Part shown: in pieces, positions 9,925-22,908 of the stretch | Layout of the letters: each line of letters starts with the position of its first letter | Position numbering within the stretch: the stretch's first letter is position 1 | DNA from: Saussurea involucrata | Taxonomy: Eukaryota > Streptophyta > Magnoliopsida > Asterales > Asteraceae | Length of the DNA: 64,000 bases | Reading direction: 5' to 3' | NCBI GenBank assembly: GCA_033807775.1 | Contig: CM066314.1 | Location: 92,358,929-92,422,928, forward strand | Translations under genes and position numbers: made by a program | Notes under the pieces: generated by a model | Seen by the model: only the letters and a program-made list of their open reading frames with translations | What the model was told of the DNA's origin: nothing | Databases searched by the model: none

Positions 9925-12296
9925 CTTATGAACTCATCAACAACCGACGGCCGAATGTGAAATTTTTTCATGTTTTTGGATGCAAATGTTACATCTTGAA
10001 TGGCAGAGATCAACTGGGCAAGTTTGACAAAAAGGCTGACGAAGGAATCTTTATTGGTTATTGCTTAACCTCTAAAGCCTACAGAGTCTACAATACAAGA
10101 ACCATAGTCATTCAAGAGAGCATAAATGTGTCCTTTGATGAAAATACATCAAGCTCCTCTGGTCGCAAATCACCAGAGGGGACACAGACAAAAGAGAAGC
10201 CTAGTTCTTCAAAGTCAAGGGAAGAAGACATCAATTTGATATTCAACGATTTCTTCGATGATGATGATTCCTATGTCAACATCACCAGAGGAAATTAGGC
10301 TCGGAACTCTGTTGAACAGAACCTAACAGGTACAAATCTTACATGTCCATCCAATTCTTCACCATCTACTTCTCTGTCTACAGGTATTATTCAGAGAAAC
10401 GAAGGACCACTATCAGACATAAGAGAACCTGAACAATAGCCATCATCACCCCTTCTGACTCATATTGGAAGAAGTTCATTGTTTGAAAGCTCACCCTCTC
10501 AGAGCCCTGTTGGTACATCACAGAGCAATGAGGCCACTCTCCAGAGCAGTGTGCCACAGAGCCCTGGTCCCAATCCTCAGAGCTCTGATGCTGACATACA
10601 TCTTTTCCCATCAGAAGCACAAACTCCACCTGTTGTCCATGCTCCAATAACAAGATGGACAAAGAATCACCCCCATCATCTAATCATAGGTGCTACTGAA
10701 GATGGTGTAAAAACAAGGTCTGCAACAATCAAAAAGGATTTCTTTGTTAATTTTCTAAGTATGATTAAGCCGAAGAAGATTTCTGAAGCCCTGGAAGACC
10801 TAAACTGGATTGAAGCCATGCAAGAGGAGCTTCTGGAGTTTGAAAGAAACAAAGTTTGGTCCTTGGTTCCACTTCCTGAAAATAAAGCTGCCATTGGAAC
10901 CAAGTGGGTGTTCAAAAACCAGAAAGATGAGGATGGGATTATCATCAGAAACAAAGCTCGGTTGGTTGCCAAGGGATATTGCCAAGAAGAGGGCATTGAT
11001 TATGACGAAACTTTTGCACCTGTGGCTAGGCTAGAAGCCATCAGAATCTTCTTAACCTATGCTGCCCATAAAGGTTTCAAGGTCTATCAAATGCATGTGA
11101 AATCTGCCTTTTTGAATGGGAGACTGCAAGAGGAAGTCTATGTCCAGCAACCACTAGGTTTTGAAAGCTCAGAGTTTCCAGACCACGTATACAAGCTAGA
11201 CAAAGCTCTGTATGGCCTTAAATAAGCTCCCAGAGCCTGGTATGAAACTCTGTCAAATTTTCTGTTGGCCACTCACTTCGAGAAAGGTATTGTCGATACA
11301 ACATTATTCATTAGGAGGTACAAAAATGACATTCTTCTGGTCCAAATATATGTTGATGACATTATCTTTGGGTCTACTAGGCAGGAATACTGGGATAGGT
11401 TTGAGGATTTGATGAAAAGTGAATTTAAAATGAGCATGATGGGAACTCTTTCTTTCTTCCTTGGTTTACAAGTTAAATAATCCATCAGAGGCACTTTTAT
11501 AAGTCAATCAAAATACTTCTCTGATATTTTGAAAACGTACAAGCTCAATAATTCAAATCCTATGAAAACTCTTATTGCCACTGGAGTTAAACTTGATCAT
11601 GATCATCAAGGTCAATCTGTGGATATCAAGAACTACAGGGGTATGATAGGGTTACTTATGTATTTAACTGCAAGCAGACCTGATATAATGTTTACAACCT
11701 GTCTTTGTGCCAGATTTCAAGCAAATCCTAAAGAATCCCATTTGTCTGCTGTCAAACGCATATTTAAATATCTAAAAGGGACTCGATTTTTGGGTCTCTG
11801 GTATCCTCTTAACTATGGTTTCGAGCTTATTGCATACACAGATTCAGAATATGGAGGATGCAGGAATGACAGAAAGAGTACTTCTGGTAGCTGCCAATTG
11901 CTTGGAGACAAACTAGTCAGCTGGACATCCAAGAAACATAATTGCGTATCAACCTCTACAGCAGAAGCAGAGTATGTCGTTGCTGCTAGTTGTTGCTCTC
12001 ATGTGATCAGGATGAAAACTCAACTCAAAGATTATGGCATGGAGTACAACAAAATCCCAATTCTATGTGACTCCAAGAGTGCCATAGCAATTACAGCTAA
12101 TCCAGTCCAGCACTCAAAGACAAAGCATATAGACATAAGGTACCGTTTTATAAAGGATCATGTTGGAAAAGGGACGATTGAAATGTACTTTGTTTCAACC
12201 GACTTCCAAATTGCTGACTTGTTTACAAAAGCCCTTTATGAAAGGATATTTAACTTCTTAATCAGCAAGATGGGTATGCTGAACATGTCCTCCTAA
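9925..12296 (+). pseudogene. Element C integrase C-terminus, RT and RNase H
   Basis: After K the integrase tail continues (AYELINNRRPN, then FHVFGCKCYILN, KADEGIFIGY). A stop at 10296-10298 and a shift near 10440 precede RT (GTKWVFKNQKDEDG; RLVAKGY). The first catalytic Asp of RT, in the usual QMDVKSAFLNG, is His here (codon 11094-11096), which would abolish polymerase activity. YVDD is intact at 11349-11360. TAA stops replace codons at 11223-11225 and 11478-11480. RNase H runs to TAA at 12294-12296 with its acidic residues (YTDSEYGG, STAEAEY, LCDSKSAI, KHIDIRY). It would copy RNA to DNA in the particle. Confidence 0.92.
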
Positions 12297-13291
12297 CTCA
12301 GTTCAAAATTCACCAGAGCTTCTGATGTTCATACTAGAGATCTGTCAAAATAGTTGGGTAGGAGAGTTCACCAGAGCCTCTGATGTTCACCAGAGCTCTG
12401 CAAGCATACTTTTTCAATATCTTTCTTCTGTGAAATCCAAATCTGTATATACTTTATTTTTTTGTAAATATTTTTTTTATCTTTCAAAAGCTGAAAAGAA
12501 AAATCTGTCAAGATTAAGATCACCATTTTAGCGGGACCTTAAGAGGAGCATAAGCATGGTTTAAGGGGGAGCAAGTCAAAACAATTTCAAAACTAAATAA
12601 CTTGGCTCGTTGAAGATAAAAGAAAATCTTTATGAAGAAGGGAAAACCTGCTCTGATGAAAACATCTTGTGATAATGTCAAGAACTTACCAGAACTCTAA
12701 CATTTCACCAGAGCCTCTGATGATTCTCATCAGAACTCTGTGAAATCTCTGAGTCACTTCTGCCTTCGTTCTTTGACTATTTTCACATCAGATTCAGGAT
12801 TTTTGAATGATTTTAGGGTAAAGGTGAAACATTTTGGGTTACTTGAAAAGAATGAACATGGTCACTCAACAGAGGCAAAATTGTGCTGAGTTCCACCAGA
12901 GCTCTGCCAATTTTTTTGCCATGTCATCAGAAGTACTGTCATCAGAGATGCGGGTTATTTCTGAGCGTCAACCACATGTCACCAACACATCTCTAACCGC
13001 GACGGTTTGATAGCCCAAAAGTTGTCAGAACCAAATCTTACGTGGCATTCTCTGATTGAAAGACCAACCGTTAGCTGTTTCCACGTTCTACTGGAGATGC
13101 CATTCCACTATCTGACACTCGAGTGCCTACAGTACCTACAATGGTTATCTAGCCATACGTTTCTAGTATAAATACCCATTCCAATTGACCCATTTCATTT
13201 CTTATGCTTAATGAATATTTAAACCATCAAACCTTCCCTCTTTTGTTCAAAAACCCTTTTGAGTTCTTCAAAAACCCTAAAAACTGCAACA
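12297..13291 (+). promoter_or_regulatory. Element C spacer with internal TATA box
   Basis: A non-coding 1-kb spacer between pol and the env-like ORF. It holds repeated ACCAGAGCTTCTGATG-type motifs (about 12310-12400, 12700-12745, 12890-12910), one polypurine-like AAGGGGGAGC near 12565, and a TATA box TATAAATA at 13167-13174, 118 bases before the env-like ATG at 13292. I see no intron signals close to this ATG, unlike elements A and G. A separate promoter is an inference from position and recurrence in other families. Confidence 0.5.
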
Positions 13292-14849
13292 ATGGCAGAA
13301 CAAGCTCACTCTACAGAAACGGGTCGAATGGACCCAGAGATCAAATCGTAATCCTACCATACGATTTTGTAGAAAACAACTATCGGTTCAACGCCAATCC
13401 AGCCAACTATTTGCCTATGTATCATGTGTTTCTAGAGTTTTTTAGAAACTCAGAAATCTTTCGACACCTCACAATGTTCGACGATGATCTTCCAGAACTG
13501 TATGTCCAACAATGGTGGACTACATGTCAGTTTATTCTAGAACAAAAAGGGGTCATCGGAAATGTTGATTCTGGAAGACAGTGAGGAGCAGGAACAGTAC
13601 GCATTCGTGACAAGACCCTCAGAAGAGTTTTTGGGATGCAGACCAAAAGACAGTTGGGGATTCCTGCGTATGAAAACCCCCCAAAAATCCCCGTTCTTCT
13701 TGACTTTATGCACTTCTTGGGCTACATTGCCACCCTGAAAAATATTGGAGAGTTCAGAAGAGGAAACCTACCCCCAATGTGGAATTTCATGTTTTCCACA
13801 CTCAACAAAACCCTAACATGTAAAGGTGGTAGCCAAGACCAAGCTAGCACTGAAATTCTTCAGATTATGTATGACCTGTACTTCAATAGAAATTTCGACT
13901 ATGCCAAAATCCTTTACAAAGACCTTATGTCTGTCGTGAATACAAAGACGACAACTATAGCAAGAGGAGGTGTTGTAGGAGTCCACAAGAATCTGAAGAA
14001 CATCAAATATCCACGATTTATCAGTTTGGTCATCAGAGAAGCCTTCCCAACCTTGCAACTAACTCAACAAGGCAATCCAACCCCTGTTGGGTGATGTCCA
14101 GATTCTCTCCAACAACCACATGTGAATATCACAACACCATAAGGGTACCCAGAACTATGTTATCTCTGATAAGCCTAACCCATATTTCTCTACAAAACTA
14201 TAGACACGTTGCTCTACCTCAAGAACCTGAGGTGAGATCCCCAGCATACTTAGGTCCTGAGCCTTCGTTAGAGTCTATGAGTGAGGTAAGAGAAGAGGCA
14301 GAAGTACTCAGACAAGAGGTAAGAGTACCCAAAGTGGGGTCTTCCTCTGCCCATGTAGTAGAAGAGGAAGTAGTGGACAGAGCATCCCCTTTGGAGGCTG
14401 TCCAAGAGGAAGAAAGGGAAACTGCAGAGGTGGAAGAGATTTCGTCCTCCTCTGGCAGTGGTGAGGAAGAGGAGAGTGAGGGAGAGACTTCTGAGTATTC
14501 TGAACCCCTAGGAGCCGAGGGAAATGTGAGTATAGAACAAGATGTTCGAATGAACACACATGTGCATTTCCCTAGCCCAACTCCCAGTGCTACCACACAA
14601 CCTATCCCTGGTGATCAAGACCAGAGGGATATTAAATCAGAGGTGCACACCTCGAACCCAACCCAGCTTGAACCACCAGAGGCAACTCTTCATGCCTCTG
14701 GTATACACGAAACCGGGGAATCCATTTTCGGTAATGATGTTCCATCGCCCCAGAACATCAATAGGTCACCTACACACGCTGAAGCCTCTGTGGCTTGCAT
14801 AGATCTGACACAAACTATCCTTGAGATCTTTAGAATCTCGCGTAGGCTC
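13292..14849 (+). pseudogene. Element C env-like ORF, 5' part
   Basis: The ATG at 13292 (MAEQAHSTE) is followed after ~18 codons by a frameshift into a frame that reads LPYDFVENNYRFNAN, LYVQQWW, LGIPAYENPP, RRGNLPPMWNFMF, GGSQDQAS, FDYAKILYKDL and KYPRFISLVI. A TGA interrupts it at 13582-13584 and another at 14092-14094; an acidic Glu/Ser-rich stretch continues in a shifted frame to 14849, where element D is inserted. Related motifs occur in the downstream ORFs of D, E and G. No signal peptide or membrane helix is visible, so the name env-like is only positional. Function unknown. Confidence 0.75.
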
Positions 14850-15414
14850 TGTTCAACTCAGGGACAGTGGTTCGACCTAGTATCACAAGTGTACAAACCA
14901 GGATTCGATCTTACAATCAATTAATCAATCAAGAACAATCAAACAGTAGTATAATAGAGAATTGGATCCAAAAGCTTTGTATTCGATTAAGAACATATTA
15001 CAAAGTGAATACAAAGTGATACAAAAGTTAGTTAGCTTACTGTTGCTAACACCTATATATACTGTAAAGGAAAGCTAAAGCTACAGTACATATATATGAC
15101 AAACCAATAGAACAATTACACGTGTTCTAATTAGTAACAGAATATAACTGAAAATGTCCTAAGACATAAGTTCTGAACAACATGTTCAGAACTTCTGAAC
15201 ATTCTTCTGATTAAGCACTTCAGAACATACACTTGATCATTTGGACATTTTCTTCAACTTCATCTTCAGAACTTTTGAGTCTCTTACTCAGAACTCTGAG
15301 TCTTCTGTTCAGACTTCACACTTAGTAATATTTACTTAGACTTCTTCATCAGAACTTCTGAGTCTTCAGATCAGATATCAATACTTAGCTTTTTGCCAAA
15401 TTCCAGTTCTAACA
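14850..15414 (-). mobile_element. 3' LTR of element D
   Basis: A 565-bp LTR read on the minus strand from TGTTAGAACTGG (15414) to about CTGAGTTGAACA (14850). The upper edge is firm because a polypurine tract, AAAAGGGGAGAT (minus strand), occupies 15415-15426. The lower edge is inferred from a TG start after GTAGGCTC and from similarity of layout to the other LTRs. A TATA box is present on the minus strand at 15054-15061. No second copy is available for comparison. Confidence 0.72.
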
Positions 15415-15426
15415 ATCTCCCCTTTT
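15415..15426 (-). promoter_or_regulatory. Polypurine tract of element D
   Basis: AAAAGGGGAGAT on the minus strand, directly before the LTR. The stop codon of the env-like ORF (15428-15430) lies one base upstream, so that ORF reaches almost to the tract. Confidence 0.88.
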
Positions 15427-17264
15427 GTCAAACAAGCCTATATTGATCAACATTAAATTCCTTTAGAGCAGGGACAATCTTCAGAAGAATTACATTTCTT
15501 ATAGCAAGTCTTCTATCAATCTTTTCGATAATCTCTTGTGTCTCTTTAACTTGAGTTCCTCTTTGCAGTTTTTTCTGCAAACTTGTCTTGATAAATCTAT
15601 GAGTTCCAGAGCAGTACTTGGCAGCTTCACTAACTTTGAGAAGATCTTTTGGATTTGTTTGTTTTTCAGTATGACCCCCAACTCTGGCCATGTACAGATG
15701 TATCCAGTCTTCAGAGTACTTAGTTGCTCATGATCATTGTTTGGCTTAGAGAGATAAACACATGGTCTATGCACATACAGAGCAATTTGAAAGTCAATAT
15801 ATGCATACCATCTCAGAATGTAAAACATAGCCTCTCTCACTATTGCCAATGTTCCTATTTCCTTTTTGTACTTGCTACAATCTTTATTCTCCAAAAGACA
15901 ATACAACCTGTAGAAATCAAATACTGAGATCTTATCAAAGTCAGCTTGAGTGAAGTAATAGACTTTTCCATCCTCTCTCAGAAACTCAAACCCATAGTAT
16001 TCATGTTTCATGAACTTCTTGACACATAATTCTCTGATTCCAGGGATCATAAAATCAGAATATACAGATTGCTTTTTCTTTCCCACAACTCTTGTTAATT
16101 CAGCACGAAGCCATTTAGAGAACTCTGGCTTATCATGATACACACTAAAAAACTGAACATCTCTTGGTTGAAAGACGTTTGGCAGATCATATTCCAAAAG
16201 TAAACCATTTAAGTCAATTGGCACTTCTTCTTTATTGACACCATACTTTTCAGCTTGTTCAGCATCTTTCCTTTGTACATCTTCTTGTGCATCTGATACT
16301 TCTGGAATAGATTCTTCAACATCATCAGAGTAAACAACATTAACTTGGTATTCTGAAGGAAATACAAAGTCAATGTGAAGCAACTTCTTAGGATTTTCTT
16401 CTGATAGCATCCTTTCATAAGAGTTTCTGACTTTGTTTCTGAGCTCCATTCTTTCATTTATACATCTGATACATTTCTATTTCACAGAAGTTCTGACATT
16501 CTCAACATATGCTTTCATCTTTAATACTGTAAATTTCAAAGTAGCATCACTGTATTTCACTAAGTCCTTCAATCTGAACAAAAAGACTTTATTGAATTCT
16601 TAATGAATAAATCTTTCATTACCAACTTCTTCACTGATAAATCCATCAATGCTATTCACTGTATCCAGAAATCTGATTGGACACTCCAAGTTGCACTTCT
16701 TTTTCCTTGATTCAATTGCTAATTGAAAATCATAAAGATGCATATTTCTGACATTTATCCCCAAAATCCTTCTGCATTCCAGTTCCACCCAAGTCTCTTC
16801 AGTACTTGCAAAGAATTTCACCAAGAAAATCTGGTCATCTAAGAATAGTCTGTGAATATCAAAGCTAGTCATGCTTACTTTAAAGTTTCCTTCTTTCAGA
16901 ACTTCCATCTTGACATACTTTAGACCATCAAACTCTTCTATCTGAAATTCTAGCACCTTCTCAAATCTTTTCTGAATAAGTAACTTTTCATTAGGTTTTC
17001 TCAGTTTGTTTGAAGCTTCAACATATACCATCTGTAACTTTCCATCCATATATGTAACACCCGTAATTTTCGGAGAGGTCCAATGTCGAACCAGTGTGGA
17101 AACCGATCTTTAAGAAAATTATGAAAATAAGATTTTGGGGTCAAATCTTAGATTTTATGGTCTTGTTGGATGAGGAATTCGAATACGAGTCCAACGGTCC
17201 TTTCCGGAGCGAAAACGGAGCTAAAACGAGGAAGTTATGGCCAAAACGAGTTTCGGTACACCTT

Positions 17265-17404
17265 GAGCTATTGTGACCTGGCGATAGTGACACTGTCACA
17301 ATAGTCGTGTCACTATAGCCAAAGTTGTACCGCGAGTGGGAAGGGTTTGAGCTATTGTGCCCTGGCGATAGTGACACTGTCACAATAGCCGTGTCACTAT
17401 AGCC
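17265..17404. repeat. Two 56-bp repeats with internal palindromes
   Basis: Copies at 17265-17320 and 17349-17404 start GAGCTATTGTG. Each contains GATAGTGACACTGTCAC (with the inner palindrome GTGACACTGTCAC) and then GTGTCACTATAGCC, so a strong stem-loop is possible. They lie ~210-350 bp inside the solo LTR. Confidence 0.85.
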
Positions 17405-18814
17405 GACGGGTTCCAAGGTGTTTTAAACCCTTTTCTTCTTCTTTTTCCCCATTTCACTCATCTCTCTTAACTCTTTCAAACTCCCTCATTTCTCTCTCTA
17501 AAAATCGTCTCTCTCTCTCTCTAGAAACCCTAAAACTCCTCCCCTCTCCTCTTCATCTCCTCTACCCAAAGTAACCCATTTCCACCATTGTTGAACACTT
17601 GGGAGTTTGAAGCTTTTTGGGAGTCTATGAGCTCTCTTTCGGAGGAATCAAGTGATTGAGGTAATTTCTAGTTAGATTGTTGTTGTCTTTTACTTTCTCT
17701 TCCTTATTGAAGTGTTTTGGGTGATATTGGTGGTATTTGGTTAAGAAAATCTCCTAATCTCATCACCTATGAAGTTAGGGTTTTGATATAAATTGGGTTT
17801 GGGTTATAAAATGTTGGAGGATGATTTCTTATGGTTAGATAAGAATATTCATGGTTGGAAACTTATGGATCTAGGTCTTGGAAGTTTTGGCTTAAGGATA
17901 CAAACTTCATCAATGGAGCTTACGTTTGGAGAAACCCTAGATTTAGCTAAATCTAGCAAGGTGAGTTCAAGTTACTTTGTGAAAACGTTGTACATGCCAA
18001 AATGAATATTTTACAAATATGTGTGTGTTTTAATTGAAAATATATGTGGTTGAGTTATTTGATTGATTTAACTCTTTTGAAGTGTTTATCTTCATAAATG
18101 TGTAAAACACCCATATTTGGGGCTTTTGGATGTTTGGATGGTTAGAAACCATAAATTGTCTTTAAAAGATTATTTGCTCAAAATGAGGTTTAATCATATA
18201 TGTGTAAATGATTTTGAAAACCAATTGGGAAATACACTTTTAAGTGTTATGTGTCATTTTGAGAATTATAAGGGTGTGAGTCCTTTGGGAAAACCCTTTT
18301 TGTTTAACCCGTAAAGAGTTTTGGGGTTAATGATGAATTTGTAGTATAGCTTGCCTAAACAATGTTTAAACGCGTTTTTGACCGACATTATGGGTCTAGC
18401 AAGCTTGGAGCACTTTGCTCGGTTTGACTTTGAGTTAGTCTTGGGACATTTGTCCGGTTTAAATGGCTCGATGTGGAGTCTTATTTACGGGTCGCTTTTA
18501 TTGCACGTTGTTGATATTTTGCATTCTCAGGGTGGAGTCTAGGATGTGTTATATGCTTAATTGCATTTTTATTTGCATGATTTGACGTCAATAAATGATC
18601 ATTAGATCTTTGAGCAGAGGGCTCGGTTTTGGGCTCAATTGAGACTTGGGGGCATTCACCCGGTTTTAATAAGCACGACGTGGGCTTGGGGTTTGCATTG
18701 CATGAGTTGCATCATATTTGAGGTTTACATGATTTGAATGCATTGGTTATTCTTTTGAGGTCATGTATAAGTTTTTAAGTTAAGTAAGCTTGTTTTGGAT
18801 GGTGGGTTTGCCAA

Positions 18815-19018
18815 GGTAAAGACCTAGTATGGTTGAACTTGGTGGTTTAAATGGACTAAAGACCTAGTATAGTTGATGTCTAAGAGGGGCTAAAGACCTA
18901 GTATGGTTGATGCCAAAGACGGACTAAAGACCTAGTATGGTTGATGTCTAAGATGGGCTAAAGATCTAGTATGATTGATGCCGAGGATTGACTAAAGACC
19001 TAGTATGGTTGATGTCAT
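18815..19018 (+). repeat. Six ~39-bp tandem repeats
   Basis: TAAAGACCTAGTATGGTTGA recurs six times with minor changes (for example GATCTAGTATGATTGA), spaced about 35-40 bp and followed by variable GCC/GTC spacers. It is part of the LTR and non-coding. Confidence 0.85.
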
Positions 19019-22000
19019 CCGTTTTCCACATCCAAGAAGCTTACTTGTATTTATTTAATTGTGGTTTAATTTATGTGGTTGCCACATTCGATGAGATCGG
19101 GTCTCCCCCGTCACCGAAGGGTGTTGATTTCGGGTATTTTATCTATTCACATTGTTGAGGTTATATTACCTGTATAAGGATTGTTTTTCCAGGATTGATG
19201 GACGGATTTATGTTACATTCTTATTGAATGTTTTAACTGGTATTGGGATTTTAATACATTTTACGTTTGCGTGAGTTTAGCTTCGTATTATGTTTTAATA
19301 AATGTTATATTTGAATGGATGGTTTCCATGTTTTATGGGTTGAGTATGATTTGTCAACCGTATTTGAAAGTTTTGCCTTAACTAGAATTATTCACGTAAT
19401 TGGGTGAATTAGGATTTGTAACTCATATTGGAAAATGCTTTACACTTTTCGGGAATGGTTTTCCATGGATTTTGAGTGTGTTGGAAAATGAGTCGTTTAT
19501 GCCGTTTGAGAAATCTTTTTGGAAATGATCATCTTTGTCGCAAGCTTTCATTTAAAGATTTATTTAAATCATGACTATAACTACTAACATCCGATTTATG
19601 ATTTTATATAGTCATGATAAAATGCTTGAACTCACTAGGCGTAAGCCTAACCCTTTTTATTTGTCGGCATGTGCAACAGGCTCAGGTTGGGGTAGCTCTA
19701 GCTACATTGTGAAGTGGCGAGTGCTAGTAATGTGCTCGAGAGGTGAATAGCTTAAGTTATGTCTTCCGCATTTACCCTTGGGAAGTAGCACTTGTATTTG
19801 GATTAGGTGATGTCCGAAGTGGGTTTAGTCTTGGTAATGAGACTTGTGTAGTATGTATTACTTGGAGATAACCATTGTTTGTAATTGGAGGTATTTTACC
19901 TATTGTTTCGGATGTAATATCGAAAATTTTAAATTAGTTGCTCTTTCCAAATTTGAGGGAGTTACAATATACCCATCCATGAGGTTTTCAATATCAACAT
20001 ACTCATCTTCTTCTTTGCAGTAAAGATTCTCATAATTGTATTCTGGAAAGATGTCAAGAAAGTAATTTCTGGCAAGTGGAGTATCATCTTGTTGTATAAT
20101 GAAATCACATAATGGTTCTTCAAGAATCGGCAAATCAATTCTGGGAATGATAATTGGATTTATGTATGTGTATGAAGGTAAAAAGAAGTCTATAATTCTT
20201 GCAAGTTCTTCTTCTGATACATCCTCAAAATAATGCTCTGCAATATCCTTTTCAAACTCTCTTGAATAATTGACAATGCAATCAAACTCTCCCATCAAAT
20301 CAATTGGTCTCACCATTATGAGAAATATGTAAACTCTCTGACCATTAAGAGAATTAACCAATACAATATGCATTCTCCTTATCAGAATACTATTCATCCT
20401 CCTTTCTTCAAACTCAGCAATAAGATCACCTCTAGTATAGGGAATAATGTCTGAACATGTAATAACTCTATCCATTTCAGAACTTTCCACTAACTCCACT
20501 TCAGAGATATCCATCATAGAAGTTTCTACCATAATCGTCTCTATTTCAGAAGTACTTTCCATAACCATATCATCAACTACTTCAGAAGTATTTTCAAATA
20601 TCACTTCTTCTGATACCATATCCTCAGAACTAGAATCATTAACATCTATCAACTCAGCACTTTGCTTCTGTCTTTTTTCCCCTTTTTGATGATCATGAGA
20701 ATCATTATCATCAAACATTATTTTCAATATCTGAGTTGATTCAGATTCTTGCACTGCTACAGACAAACGCATGATAGCTAGAGGCTTTAAAATACTAGCC
20801 AAATGTGAACTGAACACTTGTAGCATAGAAGACTTCATGGCATCCATACTTTTAAGTATATCATCTTGAAATTTTGAAAACATATCTTTGATCTCCTTTT
20901 GATGAGATTCCACAGATGCTTTAACACTGTCTACCTTCTGCTCAACAGACTTAGCATTTCCATCCACATGATTCTAAGATCCTTGACTTCATCCTTCAAG
21001 GAAATTACGGTATTCTCCAATTTCTGAACTTTCTCACCCAGATCTTGATTTTGTTTCTGAATCTTTTCAAATTCAAAAGATTCTAACGATAATCCTGGAT
21101 CAACAGATGACCTAGTTTTCATATGTTCATGGAACACATGGCATGTAGGTGTCACAGAGTCACCTAGTGCAACAGATGCACTTTGTAAGGAAGCTTTTAA
21201 GATGTTAACCTCCCCAGGGCTTCCATCCAATCCTTGACTACCAGTAATAGGTATATCTATGAATGTTGAAACAGGAATATGAAATTCCTGTGATGTGCTT
21301 GTGTGAAATGAAAAATTAGGACCAAATTGGATATCACTGTGTAATCCAGACTCAATGTGTTGAATAATATGTTGGGATTTATCACCAAACTCCAAATGAG
21401 AAGGTAATGGTTCCCCTGTTTGAAATGAAACAGTAGCATGTTGAAATGCTTCTGAGTGGATGGGATTGGGTAATTCAAGTTCTACCATGGGCTGAATGGT
21501 ATTTTCTTCAATATTGGTCACCAAGATTTGTGAACCAATAGCAGATGTGGATGCCCAGTTTAGATCAGCTAGATCAGAATTATCTCTATTTTCTAATTCT
21601 GGTGACATTCCCTCATCCTCACCTCTCTCTATTTGTTATTCAGGCTCACTTCTAACCAAGCTCTCATAATTTTGCCTCTCAATTCTCCTAGAATGTTCTC
21701 CCACCTGAACATTCTCCCCCTCTCTATTTGCACTAGACCCCTTACCTCTCCTCTCACGGTTTTCCTCATGGGTAGGGACCTGAGGTAGGGACCTGAGGTT
21801 GTTCACTCTCCCCTGGAATATAAGCCCTAAGTGATATTGGCAATGGTTTGTGATTAGGAAAATTTTCAAGTCTAATAGATGAAGTCATCTTACCCATGTA
21901 GAATACTGGCCCATGCTCCTCATTTTCTCTCCTTGGAATTTGTGTATCTTGTCTCATTGCATACCAAATCACCATCTGCCAGTACCTCTGATAAGGTATA

Positions 22001-22908
22001 TATGTCAAAGAATTATCTCTTGTTTCTCCTTTCAGTGCCTTCTGATTCCTCTCAATGGTGTTCTTCATATCTTCCCACAAGATAGAAACATAATCATAAT
22101 GCCTATTCTTCACTAACCCATGAAAGATCTGCATGATTTGTCTTGATCCTTGATCTAGAGAACTGTGCTTCCCAGATTAACACCTGTTAATAATGGTGAA
22201 AAAACATGCCCAGATTGGTGGTAGTTTGTTTCTTCTGAACGAACTGAGATTCCTTAATTCATCACAATATCCCAATCTTTTAAACTCAACTGTCATCTCT
22301 TCTGTTAAAGGCGAATCCTCAACATCTAATCTCCCTTCTAAATCATCTTTCTCTGTCAACCTCAGCATTATTCTTAAGAAATTAACAGTTAAAGTCCGTG
22401 ATAATCCCCCTACATTTAACATAAACTTATTCCCTTGTAGTTCTAAATTCTTCCACCACTGTTGAATATATTGAATTGGAACAATCTTCTTCAGAGTAAA
22501 CCACTTCTTGAACGGATGATACTTTAATAATTCTATAACAATCCTATGTAATTCCTTGAAATTAGTTTCATCAAGAACTAATACACAGTTATTTTCTAAT
22601 AACACCAAATATTCATTCACTGGTACTGACCTTTCCCTTGAAATGTGTCTAGAAGACATTACAGATCGCACAGCACTTTGTTGATGTTCAATGTTTGCAT
22701 TTCCTTCATCTGCATTGCCCACAGACTCAGCCATTTGTTCATCCTTTTCATTTCCACCAACATTTCCTCCTAAAATATTTCCTTCTATAGCCTCTTCCTC
22801 TGCGACTATATTATCAGGCATTTTAACTTCATCATCATCATCCGAATATACCATTAAGGTTCTAGTTGAGTGTAATGATACAGTTCTACCCCTTCGTGCA
22901 ACAGACAT

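Larger units (their letters stand above)
4638..14849 (+). mobile_element. Element C: SIRE-type copia element, outermost visible
   Basis: A plus-strand copia element lacking both LTRs in this window: its 5' end is displaced by A and its 3' end by D. Order: gag (4638-7608), protease/integrase (7615-8673), insertion K (8674-9919), rest of integrase, RT and RNase H (9925-12296), spacer, env-like ORF (13292-14849). CAGAGC/CTCTG motifs recur in its coding and spacer DNA. Every reading frame is broken, so this copy is inactive. Confidence 0.88.
17048..19971 (+). mobile_element. Solo LTR, Ty3 Tekay/Del-like, with TSD
   Basis: The LTR occupies 17053-19966 (2914 bp), from TGTAACACCCG to GAGGGAGTTACA, with the 5-bp target duplication ATATA at 17048-17052 and 19967-19971. 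Removing it restores the env-like reading frame of D. Length, TGTAAC termini and the ACTCACTAGGCGTAAGCC stretch fit Ty3 chromovirus (Tekay/Del) LTRs. It has no primer site, polypurine tract or gag-pol, so it is a solo LTR left by LTR-LTR recombination. Small ORFs at 17793-18542 are chance. Confidence 0.88.
15428..22908 (-). pseudogene. Element D env-like ORF, interrupted
   Basis: The ATG at 22908 opens MSVARRGRTVSLHS, followed by an acidic stretch and a domain with YIQQWWKNLELQGNKF, FRRNKLPPIWACFF, YDYVSILWEDMK and PYQRYWQMVI, matching the ORFs in C, E and G. Frames shift near 22180, 21770 and 21620. A long heptad-like, Ser/Glu-rich middle (21608-19972) is cut by the solo LTR at 17053-19966 and resumes in frame at 17047. 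Further breaks lie near 16600, 16455 and 15500, and the stop is at 15428-15430. Without the insert it spans about 4.6 kb (~1500 codons). I see no membrane helix; function unknown. Confidence 0.75.
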
